DNA of 64,000 bases from positions 1-64,000 of the forward strand of contig NZ_JAUSVO010000005.1 in the NCBI RefSeq assembly GCF_030814715.1. The letters run 5' to 3'. Both the position numbers and the translations under genes were made by a program. Below the pieces are notes generated by a model. The model was not told where the DNA came from, searched no databases, and worked only from the letters and a program-made list of their open reading frames with translations. Origin of the DNA: Kaistia dalseonensis (GTDB lineage Bacteria > Pseudomonadota > Alphaproteobacteria > Rhizobiales > Kaistiaceae). Within the stretch, counting starts at the first letter, position 1. Every line of letters begins with the position of its first letter. Below, in pieces: positions 1-8,981 of the stretch.

Positions 1-367
1 GTGCCTCCCAATCGATCGTGACGAGGTCAGGATCGGAAAAAGCGAGCAGCGCCGCTCCAGAGACGCGGCTTTGTGATTTATCGTCCGTGCGGATCACGGC
101 GCCATCGACCACAATGCCGCCTGTCTCGACGCGCCAACGCTTGTCGGCTGCATAGGCCATCAGTTCGGCCTTGGTCGGCGGACCGGCTGGTGCGACGGGC
201 GCTGCCCACTGCTCTCCATCGAAGCTCCAGCCCTGCCCGATATCTTCCGGACATTCGACATATTCGGCCGCGAGCTCGGCAGGGAACGCTTTGTCTGGCG
301 TGAATTCCGCCCAATCAAGCGGCGGCTCGATAACCGTCCCGGCGAGCACGCGTGCAAACTTCGTCAT
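1..367 (-). CDS. Phage tail-associated DUF4376 protein, partial
   Basis: Reading starts at an ATG at 367 (MTKFARVLAGTVIEPP) and stays open to the window edge, so the C-terminus is missing. About 122 residues are visible. Residues about 65-115 (KAELMAYAADKRWRVETGGI, then TDDKSQSRVSG) match the pattern of the phage DUF4376 domain, often found in tail-fibre-associated or fibre-assembly proteins. It lies 12 bases downstream of the glycine-rich fibre gene on the same strand, as expected for a fibre accessory protein. The family match is from memory of the motif; the exact role (fibre assembly or distal fibre part) is inferred. Confidence 0.75.
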   Translation of the reverse strand, partial: MTKFARVLAGTVIEPPLDWAEFTPDKAFPAELAAEYVECPEDIGQGWSFDGEQWAAPVAPAGPPTKAELMAYAADKRWRVETGGIVVDGAVIRTDDKSQSRVSGAALLAFSDPDLVTIDWEA

Positions 368-379
368 GATGAGCCTCGA

Positions 380-1600
380 TCAATAGGAAATGACGACAAA
401 TCCAGCGGCGCCAGCGCCGCCAGCGGCGGTCCCGGCAGATCCTCTTGATCCGCCATTGCCGCCACAGCCGGGCTGACCCGCCGCCGCGCCCGCACTGCCT
501 TGGTTTCCGTTGCCGTAGCCTGGGAACGTGTAGGACGATCCACCGGCGCCGGAGACCGGGCTGCCGCCCGTATCGATCACGCCGCCACCAGGATTGCCGG
601 CGATATTCACGGTGCCGGTTGTTGCGACGCCGCCCGGCACCGACCCTCCGGCCAGCGTATCCGTGGCGCCGACGCCACCGGAGCCACCGGGAGCAATCAC
701 GGAGCCGGCGACCGACGACGAGCCGCCCTGACCTCCATTGCCTCCGCTCGCGGAGCCTCCGGAGCCGCCGCCACCAATCACGATCGCGAGTGTCTGGCCC
801 GGCGTGACGGGGATATATCTCTCCGCATAAGCGCCACCGGCCCCACCCATTGCCGCCGCGCGTGCGGATGTGTATTGCGCGCCGCCGCCGCCGCCGCCCG
901 CACCCCAGACCTTCGCATAGACCAGATAGACGCCGGCCGGCACGACGAATGAATAGGTTCCGGCGACCGCCCAGGTCATCTGACCTTTGGGCTGCGCGTT
1001 CGGACCGCCCGCGATCAGATTGCGCCATGCGGCGCCGTCATAATAGAGCGGAACAGGTGTCGAGGCGGGCAGGTCGCCCGACTGCAGCGGCGAACCATCG
1101 ACGCGCAGGATGGACTTAACGCCGAGCGCATTTTCATTGAGCGTCGCCGCTCCAGTGTTTGGTGTCGCACCGGTATAGACCCATGCGAGCATGCCAGCCG
1201 AAAGCGCAGTTGGCGCCGGCGCGAGCGTGACGGTGAGTGCGTTGGCAGTGCCTCCCGCCACGCCCGAAATCCAGCGGTTTTCCTGAATGACGGCCGCGAG
1301 CTTGGCCGGATCGACGGCCTTGCCAGAAACAAGGGCGGCCCTGAGCTCGGCGAGCGTCGCGAAGGCCGTGTTACCGCCCGCGACGCCGATGCCGATCAGG
1401 ATGTTGATCGCCTGCCAGAGCTGCGTCAGGTCAGCTTCATCGGGATCGAGGCCCGCGTCCTCGATGACCTTCATGATCTCGCGCATCGGATGCTCGAAAG
1501 CTTCCGCCGGCGGAATCGAGCCCTTGGTGCCGGACGACGGATTGCCGTTCACATAGGGGGCGTTCGGGTCGACCGACGTAAAGGGCGGCACATATTTCAT
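380..1600 (-). CDS. Glycine-rich phage tail fibre/tip protein
   Basis: This 406-residue protein has an N-terminal part typical of Mu-like tail fibres (VDPNAPYVNGNPSSGTKGS, then an Asp/Leu-rich helix QLWQAINILI). A middle section is probably a collar or adhesin-like beta structure. After residue about 235 the sequence is dominated by glycine runs (GAGGGGGGA, GGGGSGGSASGGNGGQGG, GGSVPGG, GAGGSSYTFPGYGNGNQG). Such Gly-rich motifs are known from phage receptor-binding adhesins that fold as polyglycine-II helix sandwiches. It begins exactly at the end of the gp48-like gene, in the normal Mu tail order. Host recognition is inferred from position and composition. Confidence 0.85.
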   Translation of the reverse strand: MKYVPPFTSVDPNAPYVNGNPSSGTKGSIPPAEAFEHPMREIMKVIEDAGLDPDEADLTQLWQAINILIGIGVAGGNTAFATLAELRAALVSGKAVDPAKLAAVIQENRWISGVAGGTANALTVTLAPAPTALSAGMLAWVYTGATPNTGAATLNENALGVKSILRVDGSPLQSGDLPASTPVPLYYDGAAWRNLIAGGPNAQPKGQMTWAVAGTYSFVVPAGVYLVYAKVWGAGGGGGGAQYTSARAAAMGGAGGAYAERYIPVTPGQTLAIVIGGGGSGGSASGGNGGQGGSSSVAGSVIAPGGSGGVGATDTLAGGSVPGGVATTGTVNIAGNPGGGVIDTGGSPVSGAGGSSYTFPGYGNGNQGSAGAAAGQPGCGGNGGSRGSAGTAAGGAGAAGFVVISY

Positions 1601-2229
1601 TAGAGGCTCTCGCTATAGTCGAAGAGGACTTGGGTGTGCGCCGGCTTCAACCGGTTGAAAATGCAGGTGATGTCGGTCGCGATACCGATCTCCAGCAGAT
1701 GATCGACGCCGGCCTGGCCGGATCCCGCGCGGAACCAGCTCAAGCGCGCGCCCGCTATCGCGATCGACCAGTAGAAGCGGATTTCGGCGGGCCCGATTTC
1801 CCAGCCGTGCAGGGTCTCGCCGACTTCGGACACGCCGCACATGAACGGCGAGTATTCCTTGATCTCGATCTCGTAGCCGAGGTCCGCAGCGATCTGGATG
1901 AAGAAGGCGCGCGATTGCGACCCCTCCATTGTCATCCGGTTGACCAGGACCTGCTGGCGCGCCTCGATCGTCTGCGGCTCGGCAACGCAAGGATCCGGCA
2001 GGCCGAAGGCCGTCTCCCACGCGTCGAGCAGCTCGATGGTCGCGCGCGGGTCGGATTCTCGGCCGAGCAGATCGGCGCCGCGCTTGTCGACCCGGGCCCA
2101 CTCTTCGGCGAGTGCTCGCACCAGCCCCATCAGCACCGTGTCGCTTTCGCGCGGCCAGGCGATGCCTGTCGGCAGCAGCGCGGCCAGTCCCGACGCGAAA
2201 GCGTCGCCGTCGCGATTGATCTCAGGCAT
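1600..2229 (-). CDS. Mu gp48-like tail/baseplate protein (DUF2313/YmfQ)
   Basis: The protein is 209 residues from an ATG at 2229 whose first bases overlap the stop codon of the gp47-like gene; a TTG two codons upstream is an alternative start. The sequence contains the hallmarks of the DUF2313 family: LLPTGIAWPRE near residue 20, then LLDAWETAFGLPDPC and RQQVLVNRMTMEGSQSRAFF, ending in a Cys-containing segment ITCIFNRLKPAHT. In Mu-like and P2-like phages this protein caps the baseplate wedge and links to the tail fibre. The neighbours gp47 and fibre fit that role. Confidence 0.87.
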   Translation of the reverse strand: MPEINRDGDAFASGLAALLPTGIAWPRESDTVLMGLVRALAEEWARVDKRGADLLGRESDPRATIELLDAWETAFGLPDPCVAEPQTIEARQQVLVNRMTMEGSQSRAFFIQIAADLGYEIEIKEYSPFMCGVSEVGETLHGWEIGPAEIRFYWSIAIAGARLSWFRAGSGQAGVDHLLEIGIATDITCIFNRLKPAHTQVLFDYSESL

Positions 2230-3280
2230 AGGCAATCGTCCCGAGGACAGCTAGATGGCCGAGCGATGGCATCAGGTGATCCTCGAAGACCAGATTGTGA
2301 TGGTCCTCGCCCGTTCCGGCGGAAACGGATTCAGAGATCCACGACTGGTAGATGGTCTGGCCCGGCGCCGCGCGGCCCGCCAGCATCTCCTTGGCGCTCC
2401 GCTCGATCGAGGCGCGCACCGACGACGTATCGCTCGAGAGGTTCAGAATCGTGAAATCGATCGGCTCCGGGATCGGCGCGACGACGAACATATCCTTCAC
2501 CGCCACGGGTCGAACCGTGTCGAGATAGGCCGCAACGATCGCGACGTCCTCCGCTTCCGGGAAGCCGCCAGCGTCAGCGCGCAGGTCATCCATCATGAAT
2601 CTGAGGGTGACGGTGCCGATGCCCATTTCGAGCGGCGCGCACCAGGCGCGCGTGACCGCGGGCACTTCGAGTGCCCAGGCCTCATAGTCATCCTTGTTGC
2701 CGCCCATTGGCGGCTTGCGAATGCGCTTGAGCACGCGGGCGCGGAGATCGTCGTCCGATTCCTCATCAAGGCCGACCGTTGCCGCGGTGACGGCAGCGGA
2801 TGCGTCGACGCCAACCGTGGCCTGCGACAGGCGGAGCGAGCCACCCAGTTCGAGGGAACTGGCAGCACCGGCGGTCCGAGCCTCGACGATGACAGCTGTC
2901 GCGCCGGCACCGATCGTGAGCTCCTCGGTCGTCAGGAACTCGTAGGATCCATACAGAAGCGATGTTCCGGCCGGCAGGATTGTTCCGGCCGTGCCCGTGA
3001 GCGTGACCGTGCCCTGCGCGAAAGTCGCCGGCTTGCGGCCGCGGCGAAGCCAGATATTGGCGTGACGCTCCAGCCACTCGCCTTCAGCCGTGTCCGGCAG
3101 CAGTTGCAGGCCCAGCCATTGCAGATAGGCGTGCTCCTCCAGCGCCAGTCCTGCATTCGCATCGGACATCACGCGAAGGTTCGAATTCGGCACCATCGCA
3201 TCGGCGCCGGGCAGGCGTGTGGTGACGTCGTCGCGGACCCGGCTCCGGATCTGGCGCAGCGTCGGTGTCGTCCATGCCAT
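2222..3280 (-). CDS. Baseplate J / gp47 family protein
   Basis: At 352 residues this matches the length of Mu gp47/P2 gpJ baseplate wedge proteins. Visible family features are the N-terminal TPTLRQIRSRVRDDVTTRLP segment, the LQWLGLQLLPDTAEGEWLERHA helix, the beta-rich central domain with GTVTLTGTAGTILPAGT, and DLRARVLKRIRKPPMGGNKDDYEAWA in the second half. It starts at 3280, sharing one base with the end of the gp46-like gene. Its role is the peripheral wedge of the contractile baseplate. Confidence 0.92.
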   Translation of the reverse strand: MAWTTPTLRQIRSRVRDDVTTRLPGADAMVPNSNLRVMSDANAGLALEEHAYLQWLGLQLLPDTAEGEWLERHANIWLRRGRKPATFAQGTVTLTGTAGTILPAGTSLLYGSYEFLTTEELTIGAGATAVIVEARTAGAASSLELGGSLRLSQATVGVDASAAVTAATVGLDEESDDDLRARVLKRIRKPPMGGNKDDYEAWALEVPAVTRAWCAPLEMGIGTVTLRFMMDDLRADAGGFPEAEDVAIVAAYLDTVRPVAVKDMFVVAPIPEPIDFTILNLSSDTSSVRASIERSAKEMLAGRAAPGQTIYQSWISESVSAGTGEDHHNLVFEDHLMPSLGHLAVLGTIAYA

Positions 3281-3756
3281 CAGCGCGACCTGATATTGTT
3301 CCAGAGGGTTTCAAAGCGGAGGTCGACGGCCTTGGCCGGACCGCGATAGGCCGTGATCGATCCGCCGATCATCTCGGCGCCGAGACGCTCGAGCGCGATG
3401 TCGATGCGAGAAACAATGTGCCGGTCGATGAAGGGCTGAAGAGCTTCGCGGCAATAGCCCTCAGCAAGCGTGACCGTCTCGTCGAGGATCTTGTGGCGGC
3501 TGAGCAGCCACAGGCGCGAGCCGATCGGCCATCCATTCCAGATCGCCTCGGCATCGAGATCGGCCCACCAGCCCCGGCGATCGCCGGTGTCATCGGGCAA
3601 CTCGTCGCCATCGAGGGCGGACCGGTCGGTCAGCAGCGCGATGACGAACGCTGTCGCAAGGTCGTCACCGTCCTCGAGCGCGCCGCTGGAACCAACCAGC
3701 CAATCGGTCGTGATCGCCTCGAGGGAGACGGTCTGCAGTGTCTTGATGTCGACCAT
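3280..3756 (-). CDS. Phage GP46 family baseplate protein
   Basis: A 158-residue protein with the GP46 signature: a short N-terminal region, LATAFVIALLTDRSA, the Trp-rich GDRRGWWADLDAEAIWNGWP segment and KILDETVTLAEGYCREALQPF near the middle. In Mu, gp46 is a LysM-free analogue of the gp25 wedge initiator and sits between gp45 and gp47, exactly the order here. The gap to gp45 is three bases, so translation is probably coupled within the late operon. Confidence 0.9.
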   Translation of the reverse strand: MVDIKTLQTVSLEAITTDWLVGSSGALEDGDDLATAFVIALLTDRSALDGDELPDDTGDRRGWWADLDAEAIWNGWPIGSRLWLLSRHKILDETVTLAEGYCREALQPFIDRHIVSRIDIALERLGAEMIGGSITAYRGPAKAVDLRFETLWNNIRSR

Positions 3757-3759
3757 GGA

Positions 3760-4296
3760 TTAGACCGGCGGTCCGGTGTTGGCGGCGCCCGGGGTGACAC
3801 CCGAATGAGCGTGGTCGGCGCCGATGTTCCGATCGTTGTGGGTCACGCCATCCCCGTTGATGGCCAGCGTGCCGTTGATCACGACGTCCGTATTGAGGGT
3901 TGCGTCCGGGGCGTTGACGGTGACGGCGATCGGGCTGTCCAATACGATCCCGTCGCGCGTTAGGTGCACCTTCTGGCCGAGATCGTCGTAGATGGCGACC
4001 TCGCCTTCCGTCAGGCCCTGCAGTCGATACTTCCGGTTCGCAACCGAGATCACGATCGGATGCGCGCGGTTGCCGCCGACATAGAGCACCATGGCCTCGG
4101 CGCCGGCATGTGGCCTGGCCGTCATGCCATACGGCTCCATATGCTCGGCGCCCTCATGGCTTTCGCCCTTGAGCACGCTGACGTCGAGATGCTGGAGTTT
4201 CGCCTGCTTGGCGCGCGACGATACCGCCGTGACGACGCCGCGGGCAAAGCCCATCAGGCCACGGCGGCCGGCTCCGCGTTCGGTTTCGCGCATCAT
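3760..4296 (-). CDS. Baseplate spike protein, Mu gp45/gpV-like
   Basis: A 178-residue central spike protein of the contractile tail. The N-terminal OB-fold region (GVVTAVSSRAKQAKLQHLDV, then EHMEPYGMTARPHAGAEAMV) is the Mu gp45 domain. The C-terminal part is a short beta-helix repeat (PIAVTVNAPDATLNTDVVIN, GTLAINGDGV). Near the end, HNDRNIGADHAHSG contains an H-x-H motif; in P2 gpV and related spikes this motif at the apex binds iron. ATG overlaps the TGA of the gpP-like gene (ATGA), indicating coupled translation. It acts as the membrane-piercing tip. Confidence 0.9.
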   Translation of the reverse strand: MMRETERGAGRRGLMGFARGVVTAVSSRAKQAKLQHLDVSVLKGESHEGAEHMEPYGMTARPHAGAEAMVLYVGGNRAHPIVISVANRKYRLQGLTEGEVAIYDDLGQKVHLTRDGIVLDSPIAVTVNAPDATLNTDVVINGTLAINGDGVTHNDRNIGADHAHSGVTPGAANTGPPV

Positions 4297-5525
4297 GCCG
4301 CAGCACCCGTCGATCGAATTGACCAGTTGTCAGCCACCGTGTCCTCACCGGCATCACCTCCATCCGACCCGTCTTCGGTCGATGGTGGAGTCGCCTGGTC
4401 AGCAGGTGCGTTTGGATCGAGGCTTTCCGGCACGACCAGATCGAGGATGGATTCCGTGCCGCCCTGGTCGTCCTGGGTGAACTCGACCGAAAACACAGCC
4501 ATCTGGCGATCAATCAGAAGCATCGGCGAGGTGACCTGCACGACGTCGCGCGGCTCCCAGAGCCTTCCATCCGCCATGCGCCAGCCGTACACGGTCACGC
4601 TCACCCGCGCGGTATCGGCCGCAAGTTGCGCCATCTCGCGATTGGCGCGCACCTTCATATCGTCTTTGGTCCCGGGCTGCTCGAGCATCATGGCGCGCGG
4701 CCGGTAGCGCTGAACGTTGCCGTTCGACGCCTTTGCCGACTCTCCGGACACGTCGGCCCCTGAAGCATCGTCGTCGCCAGTGGTCGAACCGGCGATGAAG
4801 AGATCTGAAACGACCTGGCTCACATCCTGCGTGCCGTTGGCGCGCTTGATGTTCACTCCCTCGACGAGCCCCGCGGACAAGGTGGTCTTTGCGGATCTTG
4901 CGAGCACCAGATTGCCGTCAGCATCGTCATGGATGTTGAACCCACGCAGACGCGCCAGACGCTCGATGACTTCGAATATGGTCTCGCCGAACTGGACGCT
5001 GACCATCGGGATCGCAGCACCGACATCGCCGATAATCCGCAGGCCGATGCCGAAGGGCGACAGAAGCGCCCGTACGATCTCATCGAGCTTGTAGCCGCGA
5101 TAAGGGCCGACCGGACCGCCATCCTTCTTGACCGCGGAGCTGTCGATCACATCCTGCGTCAGGCTACGCCCCTCGATTTCCACACCATGGTTTTCTGCGT
5201 CATACGCGGCCTGGCGAACGTCGACATAGCCGGTCAATGCCTTCACGCCGCCTAGCTTGATGCTGATCGGATCGCCGCAGCGGATCTGCCACGCCAGTAC
5301 CGCCCCGGCTGCATCATTCGCCTCGGTCACGGTCAACCTGAAGCGGCTCGCCGCTCCCTGGACCGACCGAACGACAGAAACCCGTGTCCAGCCCTCGAAA
5401 ATCTGACCGTTGCAATAGACCTGGCAGACCTCGCCACCAGCCGCAGGCATCATCGCTGCGGACAGCGGCAAGCTTCCGATCCCGGCGGCGCCAGGATCGG
5501 AGCTATCGACGAAGCCGGTGCTCAT
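4293..5525 (-). CDS. Baseplate hub protein, Mu gpP / P2 gpD-like
   Basis: A 410-residue hub protein. The first 200 residues show the gpP layout: VYCNGQIFEGWTRVSVVRSV, the beta-barrel FRLTVTEAND with GDPISIKLGG, GYVDVRQAAYDAENHGVEIE, and the helix FGETIFEVIERLARLRGFNI before NLVLARSA. The C-terminal 45 residues are low-complexity (Pro, Asp, Gly rich), an extension that may vary between phages. It overlaps the preceding gene by four bases. In the mature baseplate it forms the hub on which the spike sits. Confidence 0.88.
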   Translation of the reverse strand: MSTGFVDSSDPGAAGIGSLPLSAAMMPAAGGEVCQVYCNGQIFEGWTRVSVVRSVQGAASRFRLTVTEANDAAGAVLAWQIRCGDPISIKLGGVKALTGYVDVRQAAYDAENHGVEIEGRSLTQDVIDSSAVKKDGGPVGPYRGYKLDEIVRALLSPFGIGLRIIGDVGAAIPMVSVQFGETIFEVIERLARLRGFNIHDDADGNLVLARSAKTTLSAGLVEGVNIKRANGTQDVSQVVSDLFIAGSTTGDDDASGADVSGESAKASNGNVQRYRPRAMMLEQPGTKDDMKVRANREMAQLAADTARVSVTVYGWRMADGRLWEPRDVVQVTSPMLLIDRQMAVFSVEFTQDDQGGTESILDLVVPESLDPNAPADQATPPSTEDGSDGGDAGEDTVADNWSIRSTGAAA

Positions 5526-6193
5526 GTGGCCAGCGCGCGCCCCGAAACTGGCATGAATAGCGGGTGGATCACCCTGTTCTCGCGCACGAGCTCGAGCCGG
5601 CGCGACGCGTCGCCGTAGAGCCTGTGGGCGATGACGAGCGAGGGAAGTGACGCTGGCGTCGCATAGGAGATGACGCGCGGCAGCGGAATGGCCGTTGCAG
5701 CGAGATGGCGCTGGATCGCGGTGAACAGCGTCACGAAGTCCCGCATGATCTGGTATTCGCCAGTCTCCGACGCGTCCTCGATCACGCCGTCGAAGGCAAC
5801 AGTGAGCGCCGCGCGCGTCGCCTCGACAGCGTCCCGGTTCGAGAAGACCACCGTGGACCAGCGCCGCGTCTCGGCGATGAGCGCCTGGCGCCGGAACGCG
5901 GTACGCGTCCAGATCGCGAGATCGCCGCGGGCCGTCGACGCCATGGTCACTTCGCGAAGGTTCCGAAACACCACCGCACTGATGCCGGCCGAGAGCGCGG
6001 CCGCGAACAGGGCGACGATATCGCTGCCGAGCGTCTGCCGCCGAATGCTGGTTTCGAGATTGGTCTGGAACGCCGCGACGGCGCGACGGAGGTCCGAGGC
6101 GCTTTGCCCGCGAGGACCCCCACGAACAAGCAGCTGGTCGGATAACAACTTGCCGAGCGCGATCGCTTCGGCGATTTCCCGGTTCGTACTCAC
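5522..6193 (-). CDS. C-terminal half of gpN-like DNA circularisation/tail protein
   Basis: A 223-residue, mainly helical protein. The C-terminal segment SLVIAHRLYGDASRRLELVR followed by ENRVIHPLFMP and GRALA matches the end of Mu gpN-type 'DNA circularisation' proteins. The N-terminal domain that normally precedes it in one polypeptide is encoded by the separate upstream gene; the two overlap by four bases. The protein is probably a baseplate hub component despite the family name. The split is discussed in the findings. Confidence 0.75.
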   Translation of the reverse strand: MSTNREIAEAIALGKLLSDQLLVRGGPRGQSASDLRRAVAAFQTNLETSIRRQTLGSDIVALFAAALSAGISAVVFRNLREVTMASTARGDLAIWTRTAFRRQALIAETRRWSTVVFSNRDAVEATRAALTVAFDGVIEDASETGEYQIMRDFVTLFTAIQRHLAATAIPLPRVISYATPASLPSLVIAHRLYGDASRRLELVRENRVIHPLFMPVSGRALAT

Positions 6194-6663
6194 TGGTGAC
6201 CGATCCCGCTCATTGGACTGGCTGCAACACTTGCGGAAGCCGCATCCGCAGCGCTGGAGACCGCCTCGCCGGTGTTGATGCTGGCGGCCGCGCTCGGCGC
6301 ACTGCCGGCCTCGACGAAGTCCATGTCAATGGTCGCGAAGCCGCCCTCTTCCCGCGTCTCCATCGCGGCAAAGCCATTGCAGAGCACCAGCGAAGGGCCG
6401 CGCGTCGGCAGCACGAGGAGAGCGGGCCCATCGGCCTCGCAGGCAAGCTCGAGCAGGCGGACCTGCAGATCGTAGTTGGCACCGATCGTGTATCCGCGAA
6501 CCCGGAAGGTTCGCTGCCTCCGGCCCATATCCTCGGCGTAGCCGGTGTTCCGCTTCGGATACTCGTGCACGACGCCGCGCCGGCCGCCCGCGCGCTCATT
6601 GTCTTCGAAATGGAACGGCACGCCTCGAAACGAGGCGGGCAGCAGGCGGTTGCGCCAGCTCAT
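6190..6663 (-). CDS. gpN-like DNA circularisation protein N-terminal domain
   Basis: Starting at the ATG at 6663 (MSWRNRLLPASFRGVPFHFE), this 157-residue protein has the classic gpN N-terminal domain: RGVVHEYPKRNTGYAEDMGR, RTFRVRGYTIGANYD and GPALLVLPTRGPSLVL. It overlaps the tape-measure stop codon (ATGA). Upstream in-frame sequence inside the tape measure gene is ignored as a shadow. The C-terminal 35 residues are an Ala/Ser-rich tail, unlike a fold, consistent with a short linker left where a longer gpN has been divided into two genes. Confidence 0.85.
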   Translation of the reverse strand: MSWRNRLLPASFRGVPFHFEDNERAGGRRGVVHEYPKRNTGYAEDMGRRQRTFRVRGYTIGANYDLQVRLLELACEADGPALLVLPTRGPSLVLCNGFAAMETREEGGFATIDMDFVEAGSAPSAAASINTGEAVSSAADAASASVAASPMSGIGHQ

Positions 6664-8981
6664 GCGGTGGCGGGCTTCATGCTGCGGCCTGTATCGAGCC
6701 TGACCTCGCGGAACAGCCCGGTGGCCTTCGCACCGACCTTGGTGCCGGCCGGCGTGCCATGAAAGCGGACATCGACGCTCGCCGCACCTTCGACCTTGTC
6801 GCGCTGACGCTTCTCCTTGCGCTGCCGATCGCGGCGCATGGCATCCCGCAGGATATCGTCGGGGACATTGCGCAGGCCCTCCCACTCGTTGCGAATGGCG
6901 CCGAGCGTTCCGCCGCGCTCGGAAAGCGAGAGCTTGGCGAGCTGGTCCTGCAAGTTCTGATCATAGCGAGCCGAGCCCGGAATGCCGTAACGCTTCCTGA
7001 GGTCACGCAGACGCGTGCGGGTGAACTGGTAACGGCCGAGGGCCGAGGAATTGAACCTATTGCCTGGATGGCGGAGCATCTGTGTCTGCAGCGCGTCGAT
7101 CTCGTCGAGCGTCATGCCGACAAGATTGCGGTCGCCGCCGGTGTACGCGCCATAGGCGAGCGTCTCGTTGTAGCCGCGCCCCTTGTCCGTGCCCTCTGCC
7201 GTACCGATCAGGTCGAGCATGGATTTGGCCGAGCCGAAGTTCGGCGCCACGCCATGCCCCCGCCCGGCCATGGCCTGCGCCCGGCCAGCGGCCCGTCCGC
7301 CACCGATCCGCAGGCTGGCGTTGACGATCCCGCCATTCGAGACGCCTCCCTCGGAGTAGGAGCTCTTCTGGAAGAAGGATCGAATGCTGTCGATGAAGGA
7401 CTTTCCAGCCTCCTCACCCATCTTTCGACCAACATCCGCGCCGTCGCGCTTCAGCAGTTCAAGACCGGCACGCAGGTCTGCGATGCGGGCCTGGATCGAA
7501 TCGCGCATCTGCAGTGCACGTTCGAAGGCGCCCGGGTATTTCTTGTCGTTCCCGCTTCGCTGCATGTCCGCGATAATCGAATTGGCGTCCGACAGCTGCG
7601 ACTGGGCCTCGGCGATTTGACCAGTTCGTTCGCTGATGAGATCAGCGGTCTTGTTCTGGACGGTGTCGCGCGTCCATGTGCCGATGATCTTCTTAAGGTC
7701 CTCCCAAGGATCAAAACTGCCGGGATCGGCGACGGCACCCGGCCCGTTGGGGCGGGGCAACGCATCCAGCCGATTCATCATCCAGGTCTTGCCCTGATCA
7801 TACATCCAAGCCTGGACACCGGGCGCCCACCAGGGCGCGCCCTTCTTGTCGGCGGGGCCCGGTGTACCGCCCATGCCCGGCAACAGGTCGGTCAGATTGC
7901 CAGCAAGGCCCTTGATCCAGTTGGCAACCTTGAGCGCAATGAGCGACCCGATCAGCACCTTCCAGCCGCCCATGGCCTGGACAACCTGATTAACCGTGGA
8001 TGCGACGTTGCTGATTGCGGAAGCGATGCCCTTCAGATCGTTCCAGAAGCCCTTCCAATCATCCGATTTAAGGCTGCCAAACCAGCTCGCCATCGACCGA
8101 ACGCCGTTGCTGACCTCGACGGCGATTTCACGGAAGCCCGAAGCAATTGCCTCGCTGTTGTTCGCGAAGAACTTATTGAGATCCTCCAGCATGGGAACGA
8201 TAGCCGGCAAGGCAGCCGCAGTCAGCTTGTCTCGTAGGCCCCGCCACGACAGACCCAGATTATCCATGGCATCGCCGTAGGCAGCCGCATCCTCGTAAGC
8301 CTTGGGCCCGAGATAGCCCTGCAGCTTCTTGACCTCTTCGATCGTCGCCTTGAGGTCGAGGGACCCATCGGCCAGGAAGCGCAGGCTCTCCTGGCCAATA
8401 CCTGCCGCCTTGACGAACGCCGCGCGTTTAGACGGATCCGTGATCTTATCGAGCGCGGAGAACAGGAGGAGATACCCCTCCTCCGTCGTCTTCACATGCT
8501 TGAACTGCTGCGCAAGCGCCGGGTTCGTCTTGATCAGATAGCCATAGAAGGCGCCCTGGTTCGCCTTGAGCCGGCCAAGATTCGTATTGAACCGCTCGAT
8601 GCCGCTGCGCATGCCTTCGACATTGACATTATAGCGCGCCGCGACGCCTTCCAGCGTACGCATGGAATCGGCGCTGAAGCCGACCTGCTTCGAGAATGCC
8701 GCCAGATCATCGAGGCTGTCGGCCGAGGCCTTGCCGAACTTGATCATCGCCGCCGAGGCGACCGTCGCCGCGCCAGCGGCGGAGATGGCGGTGAACCTGA
8801 TCGTCTTGCCGATGGCAGCGCCCACACGATAGCCGGCGCGTTCGAGCCGGTCCATGTCGACGGACAGTCGGCGCAGGCCGTCCATCATGCCCAGGGCCCG
8901 GATCGCCTGCCCCAGTTTGCGCAGGCCGGCCGAGGCGCGGTCGCGAAACTCGGCAGACATACGAAGTCGTTCGTCAGTCAC
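6660..8981 (-). CDS. Tape measure protein with C-terminal lysozyme-like domain
   Basis: A 773-residue tail length-determining protein. The N-terminal 150 residues are helical with an Ala/Gly segment (TAISAAGAATVASAAMIKFG) and the phage tape-measure motif FSADSMRTLEGVAARYNVN. Hydrophobic segments around residues 330-370 are typical. Residues about 588-705 look like a lambda-endolysin/GH104-type muralytic domain: IGTAEGTDKGRGYNETLAYG followed 30 residues later by SSALGRYQFTRT; Glu596 is the likely catalytic residue. The start is a GTG at 8981 that overlaps the stop codon of the frameshifted chaperone product (GTGACTGA), a conserved arrangement. Confidence 0.9.
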   Translation of the reverse strand: MTDERLRMSAEFRDRASAGLRKLGQAIRALGMMDGLRRLSVDMDRLERAGYRVGAAIGKTIRFTAISAAGAATVASAAMIKFGKASADSLDDLAAFSKQVGFSADSMRTLEGVAARYNVNVEGMRSGIERFNTNLGRLKANQGAFYGYLIKTNPALAQQFKHVKTTEEGYLLLFSALDKITDPSKRAAFVKAAGIGQESLRFLADGSLDLKATIEEVKKLQGYLGPKAYEDAAAYGDAMDNLGLSWRGLRDKLTAAALPAIVPMLEDLNKFFANNSEAIASGFREIAVEVSNGVRSMASWFGSLKSDDWKGFWNDLKGIASAISNVASTVNQVVQAMGGWKVLIGSLIALKVANWIKGLAGNLTDLLPGMGGTPGPADKKGAPWWAPGVQAWMYDQGKTWMMNRLDALPRPNGPGAVADPGSFDPWEDLKKIIGTWTRDTVQNKTADLISERTGQIAEAQSQLSDANSIIADMQRSGNDKKYPGAFERALQMRDSIQARIADLRAGLELLKRDGADVGRKMGEEAGKSFIDSIRSFFQKSSYSEGGVSNGGIVNASLRIGGGRAAGRAQAMAGRGHGVAPNFGSAKSMLDLIGTAEGTDKGRGYNETLAYGAYTGGDRNLVGMTLDEIDALQTQMLRHPGNRFNSSALGRYQFTRTRLRDLRKRYGIPGSARYDQNLQDQLAKLSLSERGGTLGAIRNEWEGLRNVPDDILRDAMRRDRQRKEKRQRDKVEGAASVDVRFHGTPAGTKVGAKATGLFREVRLDTGRSMKPATA

